Positions 9,730 through 19,690 of a DNA stretch of 64,000 nt are shown piece after piece. The notes below the pieces were generated by a model, which was not told the origin of the DNA, made no database searches, and worked only from the letters and a program-made list of their open reading frames with translations. How positions within the stretch are numbered: position 1 is the first letter of the stretch; each line of letters opens with the position of its first letter. Origin of the DNA: Buttiauxella gaviniae (GTDB taxonomy: Bacteria; Pseudomonadota; Gammaproteobacteria; Enterobacterales; Enterobacteriaceae); contig NZ_JBFMVT010000002.1 of assembly GCF_040786275.1 (NCBI RefSeq), positions 3,224,001 to 3,288,000 of the forward strand. The letters run 5' to 3'. Position numbers and translations under genes: made by a program.

Positions 9730-9855
9730 GAGTAAAATAACCTCTTGATACTTAATGGTATGATGGCTGCTATTTGGCCACAGATAGGGCAATCATAGCA
9801 GAACACATCACGGGGCGGAAACTGCTATAACCCTGTAGTGCACAGACTGCAACAT

Positions 9856-9894
9856 TATACCCATCGTCCTGCAACTCGAATGCTAATGGGTATA
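9856..9894. repeat. Minimal ERIC remnant (both ends only) upstream of fldA
   Basis: 39 bp bounded by the inverted repeats TATACCCAT and ATGGGTATA, with CTGCAACTCGAAT inside, matching ERIC termini. Nearly the entire middle of the element is missing. It lies just after the ybfE stop codon. Confidence 0.7.
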
Positions 9895-9903
9895 ACACGA
9901 TAT

Positions 9904-10185
9904 CTAACTAAGATGTTGCTTCAGTTGTTCGAGCAGTATCTCTTCAATCAGTTCACTGCGGCTGATATTGCGCGCTTCAGCCAACTGATTAAGAGCCTCT
10001 ACCGCCTCATTGTTGAGCTTTAACTCCACTCGCTTCAGGCCGCGTACTTTATCGCGCTTGAGTTGATTGCGTTTGTTGATACGCAACTGCTCATCACGCG
10101 TTAGCGGATTGGTTTTTGGTCGCCCCGGGCGACGCTCGTCCGCGAACAGATCTAATGTAGTACGGTCCGTTTGTTCTTTTGCCAT
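9904..10185 (-). CDS. ybfE: LexA-regulated small protein YbfE
   Basis: A 93-residue protein of unknown function, very similar to E. coli YbfE, a LexA-regulated SOS gene product. The first half is basic (RRPGRPKTNPLTRDEQLRINKRN). The second half (VELKLNNEAVEALNQLAEARNISRSELIEEILLEQL) looks like a ribbon-helix-helix DNA-binding fold. The ATG at 10185 (MAKEQTDRTTLDLFAD) is chosen over an upstream in-frame start at 10266. The family's LexA box should lie upstream; the best candidate at 10311 has non-standard spacing. Confidence 0.88.
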   Translation of the reverse strand: MAKEQTDRTTLDLFADERRPGRPKTNPLTRDEQLRINKRNQLKRDKVRGLKRVELKLNNEAVEALNQLAEARNISRSELIEEILLEQLKQHLS

Positions 10186-10310
10186 GATTAGACTACTGAC
10201 AGGGAATTCAGGTGGCACGGAGCGGGGTGCTCTGGCGCAATTTAGCGCGCAATCATACATCAGCATGGCTTGCGCGCCAACGCGTTAGCCGCATCTTGCG
10301 GCCAGTCGGT

Positions 10311-10324
10311 CTGTTTTTAATCAG
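10311..10324. promoter_or_regulatory. Possible degenerate LexA box upstream of ybfE
   Basis: Read on the minus strand the site is CTGATTAAAAACAG, that is CTG-N8-CAG rather than the functional CTG-N10-CAG. It overlaps the ybfF stop codon. The E. coli ybfE box, as I recall it, has the same CTGATTAAAAA core with normal spacing. Confidence 0.3.
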
Positions 10325-11097
10325 TTTGCGGCTGTTAGGTCGATAAAACGATGGATTGCGCGCAAAACAGCATCAGGTTTTTCGGCATGGACCCAATGCC
10401 CGGCTCCGGCAACCACATGTGCACGCGCCTGCGGGAACTGCGAAAGCAGTTCGCTACGGTGTGATTCATCCACATAAGGCGAGGTGCCACCGCGTATAAA
10501 CAGTGCCGGTTCGTTCCACGCCGGAATTTTTTTCCAGCCGACAATATTTTCGTACTGCTCCCACAACACCGGCACATTAAATTTCCATTCACCATCGGTA
10601 AAAGATTTCAGCAGGAACTGAATCACACCTTCTTCATTAAGGTATTCACGCATCACTTTCGCGGCCTGCTGACGCGTTGTGATTTTCTCGGCACTAACCG
10701 CATTAATTGCCGCAAAAATCTCGTCATGGCGGCGAACCTGATAATCCACCGGCGCAATATCAATGAGCACTAATTTATCGATGCGCTGCGGTGCAATCGC
10801 GGTCAGCGCCATCGCCACTTTGCCGCCCATCGAATGACCGATGATAATCGCTTTCTCAACGCCATATTCATCGAGCGTTTCCACTACGTCCTGCGCCATG
10901 GCGGCGTAGTTCATCTCTGGGCTACGTGGTGATAAACCGTGGTTGCGAAGATCAATTTGCAGCAGCGTGTGATTTTGCCCAAGGTCACGGGCCAGCACGC
11001 CAAGATTATCCAGGCTACCAAAAAGACCGTGAATAAGTACGATGGGGGAATTACTAGTCGATTGTTGCGCAGTTTGCAGGCGAGCATTCAATTTCAT
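10321..11097 (-). CDS. ybfF: Alpha/beta-hydrolase esterase YbfF
   Basis: A 258-residue serine esterase of the alpha/beta-hydrolase fold. In E. coli YbfF acts on short acyl esters, including acyl-CoA thioesters. The oxyanion-hole motif LIHGLFGS lies at residues 31-38, the nucleophile elbow GHSMGG places Ser at 89, and the catalytic His is in AGAGHWVHAEKP near residue 234. It is divergent from seqA and co-directional with ybfE, the same local order as in E. coli. The physiological substrate is not known. Confidence 0.93.
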   Translation of the reverse strand: MKLNARLQTAQQSTSNSPIVLIHGLFGSLDNLGVLARDLGQNHTLLQIDLRNHGLSPRSPEMNYAAMAQDVVETLDEYGVEKAIIIGHSMGGKVAMALTAIAPQRIDKLVLIDIAPVDYQVRRHDEIFAAINAVSAEKITTRQQAAKVMREYLNEEGVIQFLLKSFTDGEWKFNVPVLWEQYENIVGWKKIPAWNEPALFIRGGTSPYVDESHRSELLSQFPQARAHVVAGAGHWVHAEKPDAVLRAIHRFIDLTAAN

Positions 11098-11281
11098 GGC
11101 AAAGTTCTTTTTTTTTACTTCGTGAGGTTAGGGTATCATAACGGCATCCTGCCGCTGTGCCGCAAATATTCAGTCTAGTCTGACTTTGTGGTGTGACAAA
11201 AGCTTGGCGCTACCCGAGGTTGGGATTTGTCCCTATAATCCCAACAACTTGTATTCAGAAAAGATATCGCACTGGATTAAG

Positions 11282-11827
11282 ATGAAAACAATTGAAGTTG
11301 ATGACGAGCTCTATCGCTATATTGCCAGCCACACGCAGCACATTGGTGAGAGCGCGTCCGACATTTTACGGCGCATGTTGAAATTTACCGCCGGCCAAAC
11401 GCCTGCTACACCAGCAACGACCGGCCAGGCAGCACAAGTTGTCGCCGCTCCGGAAGCCAAACCCGTAAACAAAGCACGCGATCGTGTTCGCGCGGTGCGT
11501 GAACTGCTGCTTTCCGATGAATATGCAGAACAAAAGAAAGCTGTTAACCGTTTCATGATGGTGCTTTCTACGCTGTATACCCTCGATGCTCATGCTTTTG
11601 GTGAAGCGACCGAATCGCTGCATGGTCGCACCCGCGTCTATTTTGCCGGTAACGAGCAAACGCTCCTTGCTAACGGCAACCAGACTAAACCTAAGCATGT
11701 TCCAGGCACGCCATACTGGGTCATTACTAATACCAATACGGGTCGTAAATGCAGCATGATCGAACACATCATGCAATCAATGCAGTTCCCGGCGGAATTG
11801 ATTGAAAAGGTTTGCGGCACAATCTAA
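11282..11827 (+). CDS. seqA: Replication initiation negative regulator SeqA
   Basis: Binds hemimethylated GATC sites behind the fork, sequesters oriC after initiation and organises nascent DNA. The 181-residue protein equals the E. coli length. The N-terminal oligomerisation helix region is [19 protein letters not shown] flexible Ala/Pro/Thr linker follows at about 40-65. The C-terminal DNA-binding domain contains [10 protein letters not shown] and [10 protein letters not shown]. The ATG at 11282 gives the exact family N-terminus; a longer open frame upstream is not coding. It is followed by pgm after 25 bp, as in the E. coli seqA-pgm operon. Confidence 0.97.
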   Translation: MKTIEVDDELYRYIASHTQHIGESASDILRRMLKFTAGQTPATPATTGQAAQVVAAPEAKPVNKARDRVRAVRELLLSDEYAEQKKAVNRFMMVLSTLYTLDAHAFGEATESLHGRTRVYFAGNEQTLLANGNQTKPKHVPGTPYWVITNTNTGRKCSMIEHIMQSMQFPAELIEKVCGTI

Positions 11828-11852
11828 CACCTCGCGTCAGAAGGAAAGGCCA

Positions 11853-13496
11853 ATGGCTAACCACCCTCGTGCAGGACAACCGGCACAACAGAGCGATTTG
11901 ATTAACGTAGCCCAACTCACGGCCCAGTATTATGTGCTGAAGCCTGAAGTGGGGAATAGCGAACACGCGGTGAAGTTCGGAACTTCCGGTCACCGTGGCA
12001 GTGCGGCACGTCATAATTTCAACGAGCCTCACATTCTGGCGATTGCTCAGGCGATTGCAGAAGATCGTGCAAAAAATGGAATTACCGGGCCGTGCTATGT
12101 GGGTAAAGATACTCACGCGCTGTCTGAACCTGCGTTTATCTCCGTGCTGGAAGTGCTGGCTGCGAACGGTGTGGATGTCATTGTGCAGCAGGCAAACGGC
12201 TATACGCCGACACCTGCTATCTCTCATGCCATTCTGACGCACAACAAATCAGGTGGTGCACAAGCGGACGGTATCGTTATTACGCCTTCGCACAACCCAC
12301 CGGATGACGGCGGTATCAAATACAATCCGCCAAACGGTGGCCCGGCTGATACTAACGTCACCAAAGTGGTTGAAGATCGCGCTAATACGCTGCTGGCTAA
12401 CGGTTTGAAAGACGTAAAACGCATCTCTCTTGATCAGGCGTGGGCAAGCGGCCACGTGCAAGAACAAGATCTGATTCAGCCGTTTATCGAAGGGCTGGTG
12501 GATATCGTTGATATGGCTGCTATCCAGAAAGCGGGCCTGAAACTGGGCGTTGATCCGCTCGGTGGTTCCGGTATCGAATACTGGCAGCGTATTGCGAAGC
12601 ACTACAATCTGGATCTGACGATTGTTAACGATCACGTCGATCAAACCTTCCGCTTCATGCATCTCGATAAAGACGGCGCTATCCGTATGGATTGCTCCTC
12701 CGAATGCGCAATGGCGGGTTTGCTGGCGCTGCGTGACAAGTTTGATTTGGCATTTGCCAATGACCCGGATTACGACCGCCACGGTATCGTCACGCCTGCG
12801 GGCCTGATGAACCCGAACCATTACCTGGCTGCTGCGATTAATTACCTGTTCCAGCATCGTCCGCAGTGGGGCAAAGATGTTGCAGTGGGTAAAACCCTGG
12901 TTTCTTCTGCGATGATTGACCGTGTGGTGAATGATTTGGGCCGCAAGCTGGTAGAAGTGCCGGTTGGTTTCAAATGGTTTGTCGACGGCTTATTTGACGG
13001 AAGCTTTGGCTTTGGCGGTGAAGAGAGCGCCGGGGCATCATTCCTGCGTTTCGACGGCACGCCGTGGTCCACCGATAAAGACGGCATCATCATGTGCCTG
13101 CTGGCGGCAGAAATTACCGCCGTAACCGGTAAAAATCCGCAGCAGCATTATGACGAACTGGCTGCCCGTTTCGGTGCGCCAAGCTATAACCGTCTGCAAG
13201 CGCCAGCCACGTCTGCGCAGAAAGCGGCACTGTCCAAACTTTCCCCTGAAATGGTTAGCGCAAGTACGCTGGCGGGCGACCCGATTACCGCACGCTTAAC
13301 CGCGGCACCAGGTAACGGCGCATCCATTGGCGGCCTGAAAGTGATGACCGAAAACGGCTGGTTTGCAGCACGTCCTTCCGGTACGGAAGATGCGTACAAA
13401 ATCTACTGTGAAAGTTTCTTGGGTGCAGAGCATCGCCTGCAAATCGAGAAAGAAGCGGTTGAGATTGTTAGCGAAGTGCTTTCAAGCGCGAAATAA
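11853..13496 (+). CDS. pgm: Phosphoglucomutase
   Basis: Interconverts glucose-1-phosphate and glucose-6-phosphate, linking glycogen, trehalose and galactose use and UDP-glucose supply to glycolysis. The 547-residue protein has the phosphoserine loop [20 protein letters not shown] around residue 145. The metal-binding loop is DPDYDRHG, the sugar-binding loop is [10 protein letters not shown], and the C-terminal phosphate-binding motif is [12 protein letters not shown]. The ATG at 11853 follows AAGGAAAGG and gives [16 protein letters not shown]. It is the second gene of seqA-pgm and ends at a strong hairpin. Confidence 0.97.
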   Translation: MANHPRAGQPAQQSDLINVAQLTAQYYVLKPEVGNSEHAVKFGTSGHRGSAARHNFNEPHILAIAQAIAEDRAKNGITGPCYVGKDTHALSEPAFISVLEVLAANGVDVIVQQANGYTPTPAISHAILTHNKSGGAQADGIVITPSHNPPDDGGIKYNPPNGGPADTNVTKVVEDRANTLLANGLKDVKRISLDQAWASGHVQEQDLIQPFIEGLVDIVDMAAIQKAGLKLGVDPLGGSGIEYWQRIAKHYNLDLTIVNDHVDQTFRFMHLDKDGAIRMDCSSECAMAGLLALRDKFDLAFANDPDYDRHGIVTPAGLMNPNHYLAAAINYLFQHRPQWGKDVAVGKTLVSSAMIDRVVNDLGRKLVEVPVGFKWFVDGLFDGSFGFGGEESAGASFLRFDGTPWSTDKDGIIMCLLAAEITAVTGKNPQQHYDELAARFGAPSYNRLQAPATSAQKAALSKLSPEMVSASTLAGDPITARLTAAPGNGASIGGLKVMTENGWFAARPSGTEDAYKIYCESFLGAEHRLQIEKEAVEIVSEVLSSAK

Positions 13497-13511
13497 GCGT
13501 TAATAACAGTG

Positions 13512-13538
13512 AAAAGGCGCCGTGAAGGCGCCTTTTTT
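13512..13538. terminator. Terminator between pgm and kdpE
   Basis: Stem AAAAGGCGCC / GGCGCCTTTT with a four-base loop and T-run, located between two convergent operons and likely used from both sides. Confidence 0.88.
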
Positions 13539-13552
13539 ACGTCTGTTGATAG

Positions 13553-14230
13553 CTACAACATAAATCGATAACCAATCCCTGTTTCGGTCAACAGATGGCT
13601 TGGGCGCGCCGGATCGCTTTCCAGTTTCTGACGCAAATGCCCCATATAAATCCGCAGATAGTGGCTGTGCTCCACGGCATTTGGCCCCCAAACCTGGTTG
13701 AGCAACTGGCGCTGAGTCAGCACTTTACCGTGGTTATTTAACAGCGTGGCGAGCAGGCGAAATTCAATCGGAGTGAGGTGAATCTCCGCCCCCTCGCGTG
13801 TAATGCGCCGCGAGGCGAGATCAACGGTGATAGTAGAAAACTGATAAACCGGATCGGGCTGCGCAAGGCTTGCATGGCGGCGCAGCACCACGCGCAAACG
13901 CGCCTGTAATTCACCAATGCCAAACGGTTTACTGAGATAGTCATCGGCTCCGGCATCCAGCGCATCAATTTTAACTTGTTCATCGCTGCGAGCAGAAAGT
14001 ACCACAATCGGCGTCTGGCTCCACTGGCGAAAATCGCGAATAAAATCAATGCCGTCGCCATCCGGTAAACCAAGATCAAGGATCACTAAATCGGGTTTGC
14101 GCGTGGCGGCTTCCAGCAAACCCCTTTGTAGCGTATCGGCTTCATGAACGCGTAACGATTCCCCTTCCAGCGCGGTGCGCAGAAAACGGCGGATCTCTTT
14201 TTCATCTTCAACAATCAGAACTGATATCAC
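13553..14230 (-). CDS. kdpE: Response regulator KdpE
   Basis: OmpR-type response regulator that activates kdpFABC under potassium limitation. The 225-residue protein has a receiver domain with phospho-acceptor Asp52 (VILDLGLPDGDG), the conserved Lys in LSKPFG, and a C-terminal winged helix ending IGYRFML. It overlaps the 3' end of kdpD by 4 bp (ATGA), indicating translational coupling. Its probable target site is at 21547. Confidence 0.97.
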   Translation of the reverse strand: MISVLIVEDEKEIRRFLRTALEGESLRVHEADTLQRGLLEAATRKPDLVILDLGLPDGDGIDFIRDFRQWSQTPIVVLSARSDEQVKIDALDAGADDYLSKPFGIGELQARLRVVLRRHASLAQPDPVYQFSTITVDLASRRITREGAEIHLTPIEFRLLATLLNNHGKVLTQRQLLNQVWGPNAVEHSHYLRIYMGHLRQKLESDPARPSHLLTETGIGYRFML

Positions 14231-16914
14231 AAAGCCTCGTTCATCTCTGCCATTTCCGGTGCCGGGGGCAGGGGTAAAATAACATGAAAACTCGCGCCGC
14301 CTTCCGGGCGATTGGCCGCAAAGATCTTTCCGTCATGCACTTCGACTATCGCCTGACAAATTGCCAGACCCAAACCGACGCCGGGAATGGCGGACTCTTT
14401 ATTGCCCCGTGAAAACTTATCAAAGATTAGCCGCTCTTTACCAGCAGGAATGCCCGGTCCGCTATCCCAAACTTCAAGATCCAGTTTATCCGCCACGGGT
14501 TGGGCGTGAATGCCAATGTTTGCCTGAAAACCTGCGTACTTTACGGCGTTTTCCAGCAGGTTTATCAGCACGCGTTCAAACAGCGGGCCGTCGACGTGAA
14601 TAAGCATCAGCGGATCGGGCAAATCCAGTGCGATATGACGCCCGCCGAGGCTCGGCTCCAGCATTTTTAACGCGCTACCCACCACTTCCTCGAGCGTGAG
14701 CCACTCTTTGCGCAGGTTAAATCCGCCGGACTGTATACGCGCCATATCCAGCAAATTATTAACCAGGCGGGTGGTATTAAGCACGTGCTGGCGAATGTCA
14801 TTGGCCTGCGGGGCATGCTTAGAACCTTCAGACGCCAGATCCAGCGTCAGAATTTCTGCCTGACCAAACAGCACGGTTAGCGGGGTACGCAAATCGTGTG
14901 AAAGTGCAGCGAGCAGTGAATTACGCACCTGTTCGCGTTCGCTGGAAAGCCGCGCCTGTTCCTCGCTTGCTGTCAGTAATAATCGTTCAAGCGCCGTGGC
15001 GGCCAGCAATGTGAAAGTTTCCAGCAGGCGTTGCTGCTCGGGGATCATTAGCTGACGCAAATTACTCGGTTCGACAATCAGCAGGCCGAGCGTTTTTGCG
15101 GGCGTTTTAAGCGGCAAAATCTGATACGGCACGCCCGGCAGCGTGTCTGTCCCGGCACCGGCTGGCTGGCCTTTATCAAAGCTCCAGCGGGCGATGGCTT
15201 CGTCCCAATTTTGCGGCTCGCTTTGCGCATTCGCCCGCTTCAGAACCCCGTTTTCATCGGGCAGCAGCAACTGGGCGCGGGCATTAAAACTGTTATTAAT
15301 AAACAGCTCGCTGGTGGCGGCAATATCCTGCGGAGTGCGCTCGGCGGCGAGCGCTTTAGACATCTCATAAAGATGGCGGGTGCGTTGCTCGCGATAGCGG
15401 GCGATTCTCGCCTGATAACGCACGCCCGCCGTCAGGTTGCCGATAACCAGGCCGACGGTAAGCATGACCGCAAAGGTTAACAAATACTGAATATCAGAAA
15501 CCGCCAGCGTGCCGTGCGGGGCGATAAAAAATAGATCGAAACTGAGGACGCTTATCACCGTTGCCAGCACCGACGGCCAGCGACCATAGAACAACGCTAC
15601 AATCACCACGCCCAATAAATAGAGCATCACCAGGTTTGCGGCGTCAAACGCCATTAACCACTGATTGGCAATAAATGTCGTCACAGCACAAAGCGCGATG
15701 GCAACGCCGCAGCCGCGGAGTTGTACGCGCCATTTCTCGCTGAAACTACGGGAATCCTGGGTGGACGGCGAAGAGACAGAGGGTTTGTCATCCAACGCCA
15801 CAATCACCAGATCGAGATCGGGCGCACGGCGCGCTAATTTATCGGCAAAGGATTCACGGCTCCACCAGCGTCGCGTCGTCCGCCTGCCAATAATTATCTT
15901 CCCGAGATTATGCTCACGGGCGTAACGTAAAATCGCTTTATCTTCTGCCGGATCGGCAAGCGTGGTGGTTTCGGCACCCAGCTCCTGGGCGAGGCGTAAT
16001 GCGGCTAAAATAGCGCGGCGTTGATGTTCCGGTAAACGGTGAAGCAGTGGGGTTTCAACATAAACCGCGTGCCACACGCTACCCAGTTTTGCCGCAAGTC
16101 TCGCGGCGGTTCGCACCAGTTTTTCATTGCCCGAGCCGTGGCCGATGCACAATAAAATGGCATCTCGCGTATGCCAGACTTTTTCCTGGCCTTGGTTTTC
16201 GCGCCAGGCGCGCATTTGGTCGTCGACGCGATCGGCGGTGCGGCGTAACGCCAGTTCGCGCAGGGCAATTAAATTCCCTTTACGGAAAAAGTGTTCGATG
16301 GCGCGTTCGGCCTGGCCTGCGATATACACCTTTCCTTCATGCAGGCGCTGGCGCAAATCGTCAGGGGGTAAATCAACCAACACGATTTCGTCGGCGGCAT
16401 CAAAAATCGGATCGGGTACGGTTTCGCGCACCTGAATACCGGTTACACCACCCACGATGTCATTCAGGCTTTCGAGATGCTGCACGTTGACGGTCGTAAA
16501 AACATCGATGCCCGCGTCCAGCAACTCTTCCACATCTTGCCAGCGCTTGGGGTGGCGAGAGCCGGGTGCATTGCTGTGCGCCAGTTCGTCCATCAGAATC
16601 AAGGCCGGGTTACGCGCCAGAGCGGCGTCGAGATCGAACTCCTGAACCCAACGCCCGCGATGATGGATACGTTTTGCTGGCAGCAAATCCAGTCTGTCGA
16701 GCAACGCGGCGGTCTCTTTACGGCCGTGCGTTTCCACCACGCCAATCAGAATATCCAGCTCCTGCGCCCGCAGGCGTTGCGCCTCCTGAAGCATGGCGTA
16801 GGTTTTCCCTACGCCCGCGCAGGCCCCGAAAAAGATTTTCAGTTTTCCTCGAGCCGGGCGTCCGACCTGCTCCAGTAATTTATCGGGATTAGGGCGCAGT
16901 GGTTCCTCTGTCAT
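14227..16914 (-). CDS. kdpD: Potassium-responsive sensor histidine kinase KdpD
   Basis: Inner-membrane sensor kinase that phosphorylates KdpE when potassium is scarce. The 895-residue protein follows the family plan. There is an N-terminal KdpD domain with P-loop GACAGVGKT, then a universal-stress-protein-like domain (GRRTTRRWWSRESFAD). Four close membrane helices follow at about 400-500, then a GAF-like region. The kinase core has the His in ALSHDLRTPLT (about residue 673) and ATP-binding boxes NLLENAVKYA and GVGLGLAI. The ATG at 16914 (MTEEPLRPNPDKLLEQ) is chosen; the upstream open frame runs through REP sequences. kdpC lies 126 bp upstream. Confidence 0.96.
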   Translation of the reverse strand: MTEEPLRPNPDKLLEQVGRPARGKLKIFFGACAGVGKTYAMLQEAQRLRAQELDILIGVVETHGRKETAALLDRLDLLPAKRIHHRGRWVQEFDLDAALARNPALILMDELAHSNAPGSRHPKRWQDVEELLDAGIDVFTTVNVQHLESLNDIVGGVTGIQVRETVPDPIFDAADEIVLVDLPPDDLRQRLHEGKVYIAGQAERAIEHFFRKGNLIALRELALRRTADRVDDQMRAWRENQGQEKVWHTRDAILLCIGHGSGNEKLVRTAARLAAKLGSVWHAVYVETPLLHRLPEHQRRAILAALRLAQELGAETTTLADPAEDKAILRYAREHNLGKIIIGRRTTRRWWSRESFADKLARRAPDLDLVIVALDDKPSVSSPSTQDSRSFSEKWRVQLRGCGVAIALCAVTTFIANQWLMAFDAANLVMLYLLGVVIVALFYGRWPSVLATVISVLSFDLFFIAPHGTLAVSDIQYLLTFAVMLTVGLVIGNLTAGVRYQARIARYREQRTRHLYEMSKALAAERTPQDIAATSELFINNSFNARAQLLLPDENGVLKRANAQSEPQNWDEAIARWSFDKGQPAGAGTDTLPGVPYQILPLKTPAKTLGLLIVEPSNLRQLMIPEQQRLLETFTLLAATALERLLLTASEEQARLSSEREQVRNSLLAALSHDLRTPLTVLFGQAEILTLDLASEGSKHAPQANDIRQHVLNTTRLVNNLLDMARIQSGGFNLRKEWLTLEEVVGSALKMLEPSLGGRHIALDLPDPLMLIHVDGPLFERVLINLLENAVKYAGFQANIGIHAQPVADKLDLEVWDSGPGIPAGKERLIFDKFSRGNKESAIPGVGLGLAICQAIVEVHDGKIFAANRPEGGASFHVILPLPPAPEMAEMNEAL

Positions 16915-16954
16915 AACAACTCCTGGTGGGCCGAAGATAATCCCTGGTATTTTT

Positions 16955-17033
16955 GGTGGATGGCGCGGACGCTTATCCACCCTACAAAACCATTTCTGGC
17001 CGGGTTGGTCGGATAAGCTCTGCGTCATCCGAC
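16955..17033. repeat. Pair of REP palindromes between kdpC and kdpD
   Basis: Two REP-type hairpins: GGTGGATGGCGC...GCTTATCCACC at 16955-16985, and GGTCGGATAAGC...GTCATCCGAC at 17007-17033 in opposite orientation. They lie inside the kdpFABC-DE transcription unit, where such elements can stabilise the upstream mRNA or lower readthrough. Confidence 0.75.
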
Positions 17034-17040
17034 AGTTTTT

Positions 17041-17616
17041 TTATGGAGCCTGAAGTGCATCCAAAGCCATATTAACCAACAACACATTTACCACCGGTTT
17101 GCCGATAAAACCGACCAACGGCTGTGTGGTGTTTTCAACTATCAAACGCTCAACTTGTTCAACCGGCAAATTGCGCGTTTTGGCAATACGCGGGATTTGC
17201 CAGGCTGCCGCCAGGGGTGAAATCTGCCCGTCAAGGCCACTCGCTGAAGCGGTTACGAGTTCTACCGGAACCGCTGGTTTTGCCTGCGGATTTGCCGCAC
17301 GTAACGCTGCTACACGTTCGGTAACTTGCTTATCTAACTCTGGATTACTGCCCGCCAGATTACTCCCGCCCGAGGCCATCGGATTATAAGGGGTTTCTGC
17401 GGTAGCAGAAGGGCGGCCTTGTAAATACCTGGCCTGAGTAAAGTTTTGCCCAATCAGGCTTGAGCCGCGCACAACGTTCGTATCAATAATGAGCGAGCCG
17501 TTGGCCTGCGCCGGGAACCACCACTGGCCTAACAGCGTGGTCAGGAGCGGATAAAGCCCACCGGTAACCAGGGTCAGTAAAATCAGTAACAGTATAGCGG
17601 GACGTAAGGTAGTCAT
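17041..17616 (-). CDS. kdpC: Potassium-transporting ATPase subunit C
   Basis: Small subunit of the KdpFABC potassium pump, thought to help nucleotide binding and link KdpA to KdpB. The 191-residue protein has a single N-terminal membrane helix ([23 protein letters not shown]) followed by a periplasmic domain. That domain carries the family motifs [27 protein letters not shown] and [17 protein letters not shown]. It is 12 bp downstream of kdpB in the same operon. Confidence 0.96.
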   Translation of the reverse strand: MTTLRPAILLLILLTLVTGGLYPLLTTLLGQWWFPAQANGSLIIDTNVVRGSSLIGQNFTQARYLQGRPSATAETPYNPMASGGSNLAGSNPELDKQVTERVAALRAANPQAKPAVPVELVTASASGLDGQISPLAAAWQIPRIAKTRNLPVEQVERLIVENTTQPLVGFIGKPVVNVLLVNMALDALQAP

Positions 17617-17628
17617 TTGTTTTTCCTC

Positions 17629-19677
17629 TTAAACCAGGCCGCACACGGTCAGGAACAGATCGATAATTTTGATACCAACAAACGGCACAATTAATCCGCC
17701 TAAACCGTAAATCCACAGGTTGCGGCGTAACATGGCGGCGGCGCTTAACGGTTTGTAGCTCACGCCGCGCAACGCCAGGGGGATCAGGCAGATGATGATC
17801 AGCGCGTTAAAAATGACCGCGCTTAAAATAGCCGAGGCAGGGGAGTGCAGATGCATCACGTTCAGGGCATTGAGCTGCGGATAAGTGGCGGCAAACGCCG
17901 CGGGGATAATTGCGAAATATTTCGCCACGTCGTTGGCAATACTGAAGGTGGTCAGCGAGCCACGCGTCATCAGCATTTGTTTACCGATATGCACCACTTC
18001 AATCAATTTGGTGGGGTTGGAATCCAAATCCACCATGTTGCCCGCTTCTTTTGCGGCCTGGGTTCCGGAGTTCATGGCAACGGCTACGTCCGCCTGCGCC
18101 AGCGCCGGGGCATCGTTGGTGCCGTCCCCTGTCATCGCCACTAAACGGCCTTCCGCCTGATATTGACGAATTAAAGCCAATTTGGCTTCCGGCGTGGCTT
18201 CCGACAGGAAATCATCGACACCCGCTTCGGCGGCAATCGCGGCTGCGGTCAGGCGGTTATCACCGGTGATCATTACGGTTTTAATGCCCATCTGGCGTAG
18301 CTGGGCAAAGCGTTCTTTAATGCCGCCTTTGACGATATCTTTAAGCGCGATAACGCCCAGCACATTTGCACCTTCCGCAACGACTAACGGCGTACCCCCC
18401 GCACGTGCCACACCTTCTACCAGCGTATCGACAGCCGGCGGGAAGTGGCCGCCGTTGGCTTCAACGTGGCGGCGAATCGCATCGACAGAACCTTTGCGGA
18501 TCATCCGATCCTGAATGTTGATCCCGCTCATGCGAGTTTGCGCGGTAAACGGTACAAACGTGGCATGCAGGTTTTGCACATCGCGTTCGCGCAGGTTAAA
18601 GCGCTGTTTTGCCAGCACGACGATGCTGCGGCCTTCCGGCGTTTCATCGGCAAGAGAGGAAAGCTGCGCCGCATCGGCCAGGGTTTTTTCTTCAATTCCC
18701 GGAGCCGGCAGGAAATCTGAAGCCTGGCGGTTCCCAAGGGTAATGGTGCCGGTTTTATCCAGCAGTAGCACATCCACATCGCCCGCCGCTTCTACCGCCC
18801 GCCCGCTGGTGGCAATCACATTTGCGCCCAGCATGCGGCTCATCCCGGCGACACCAATCGCGGAAAGCAATCCGCCGATAGTGGTGGGAATTAAACAGAC
18901 TAACAGCGCAATCAGAACGGTCACGCTGACCGCCACGCCGCCATATTGTGAGAACGGCCAGAGCGTGGCGGTTGCCAGTAAAAATACAATCGTCAGCGCC
19001 ACTAACAAAATGGTCAGCGCGATTTCGTTTGGCGTTTTACGGCGCTGGGCACTTTCCACCATCGCAATCATGCGGTCGAGGAAGGTTTCACCGGGATTCA
19101 CGCTGCACTGAATCACCAGCCAGTCGGAAAGAATACGTGTCCCGCCCGTTACGGAGGCAAAGTCGCCGCCCGATTCACGAATCACCGGTGCGGATTCACC
19201 TGTAATCGCACTCTCATCGACAGACGCACCGCCCTCCAGCACTTCGCCATCGCACGGGATGATATCGCCCGCTTCCACCAGCACGATATCGCCTTTACGC
19301 AAATCCGCGGCAGGAACGTGATCCATCTGCGCGTCATGCTGCGGGGCGCGAAGTTTGCGAGCCCAACTGGTTTTCTTCACGCCTTTCAGACTATTGGCTT
19401 GCGCTTTACTGCGGCCTTCTGCCAGCGCTTCGGCAAAGTTTGCGAACAGCACGGTAAACCACAGCCAGAGGCTGATGGCAGCGGTAAACAGCGCGTCGCC
19501 TTGCAGCTTTCCGCTATACATCGCGACGGCTAGTACGGTGGTCAACACGCTGCCGACCCAAACGATAAACATCACCGGGTTACGCCACTGCACCTGCGGG
19601 GTAAGTTTTTTAAACGAATCAATCAGCGCCTGACGAATCAGCGATGGTTCAAATAGCGCCTGTTGCTTGCGACTCAT
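17629..19677 (-). CDS. kdpB: Potassium-transporting ATPase ATP-binding subunit B
   Basis: P-type ATPase subunit that drives high-affinity potassium uptake by the Kdp complex. The 682-residue protein has membrane helices at about 35-80, 215-275 and 580-680. The actuator motif TGES is at residues 159-162, where Ser162 is the inhibitory phosphorylation site known in E. coli. The phosphorylated Asp307 is in DKTGT, and the hinge motif is [16 protein letters not shown]. It lies between kdpA (13 bp) and kdpC (12 bp). Confidence 0.97.
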   Translation of the reverse strand: MSRKQQALFEPSLIRQALIDSFKKLTPQVQWRNPVMFIVWVGSVLTTVLAVAMYSGKLQGDALFTAAISLWLWFTVLFANFAEALAEGRSKAQANSLKGVKKTSWARKLRAPQHDAQMDHVPAADLRKGDIVLVEAGDIIPCDGEVLEGGASVDESAITGESAPVIRESGGDFASVTGGTRILSDWLVIQCSVNPGETFLDRMIAMVESAQRRKTPNEIALTILLVALTIVFLLATATLWPFSQYGGVAVSVTVLIALLVCLIPTTIGGLLSAIGVAGMSRMLGANVIATSGRAVEAAGDVDVLLLDKTGTITLGNRQASDFLPAPGIEEKTLADAAQLSSLADETPEGRSIVVLAKQRFNLRERDVQNLHATFVPFTAQTRMSGINIQDRMIRKGSVDAIRRHVEANGGHFPPAVDTLVEGVARAGGTPLVVAEGANVLGVIALKDIVKGGIKERFAQLRQMGIKTVMITGDNRLTAAAIAAEAGVDDFLSEATPEAKLALIRQYQAEGRLVAMTGDGTNDAPALAQADVAVAMNSGTQAAKEAGNMVDLDSNPTKLIEVVHIGKQMLMTRGSLTTFSIANDVAKYFAIIPAAFAATYPQLNALNVMHLHSPASAILSAVIFNALIIICLIPLALRGVSYKPLSAAAMLRRNLWIYGLGGLIVPFVGIKIIDLFLTVCGLV

Positions 19678-19690
19678 GGAAGCCTCTTAA

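Noticed and set aside
925..9894. Similar repeats considered as a CRISPR or phage att pair
   Set aside because: They are dispersed ERIC elements with shared termini, with no regular spacers, cas genes or integrase nearby.
11186..11281. Upstream extension of seqA
   Set aside because: SeqA N-terminus is strictly conserved from [10 protein letters not shown]; the extra codons are the promoter region.
16915..17028. N-terminal extension of KdpD by 38 codons
   Set aside because: The extension runs through a REP palindrome and lacks family similarity; the ATG at 16914 gives the expected length.
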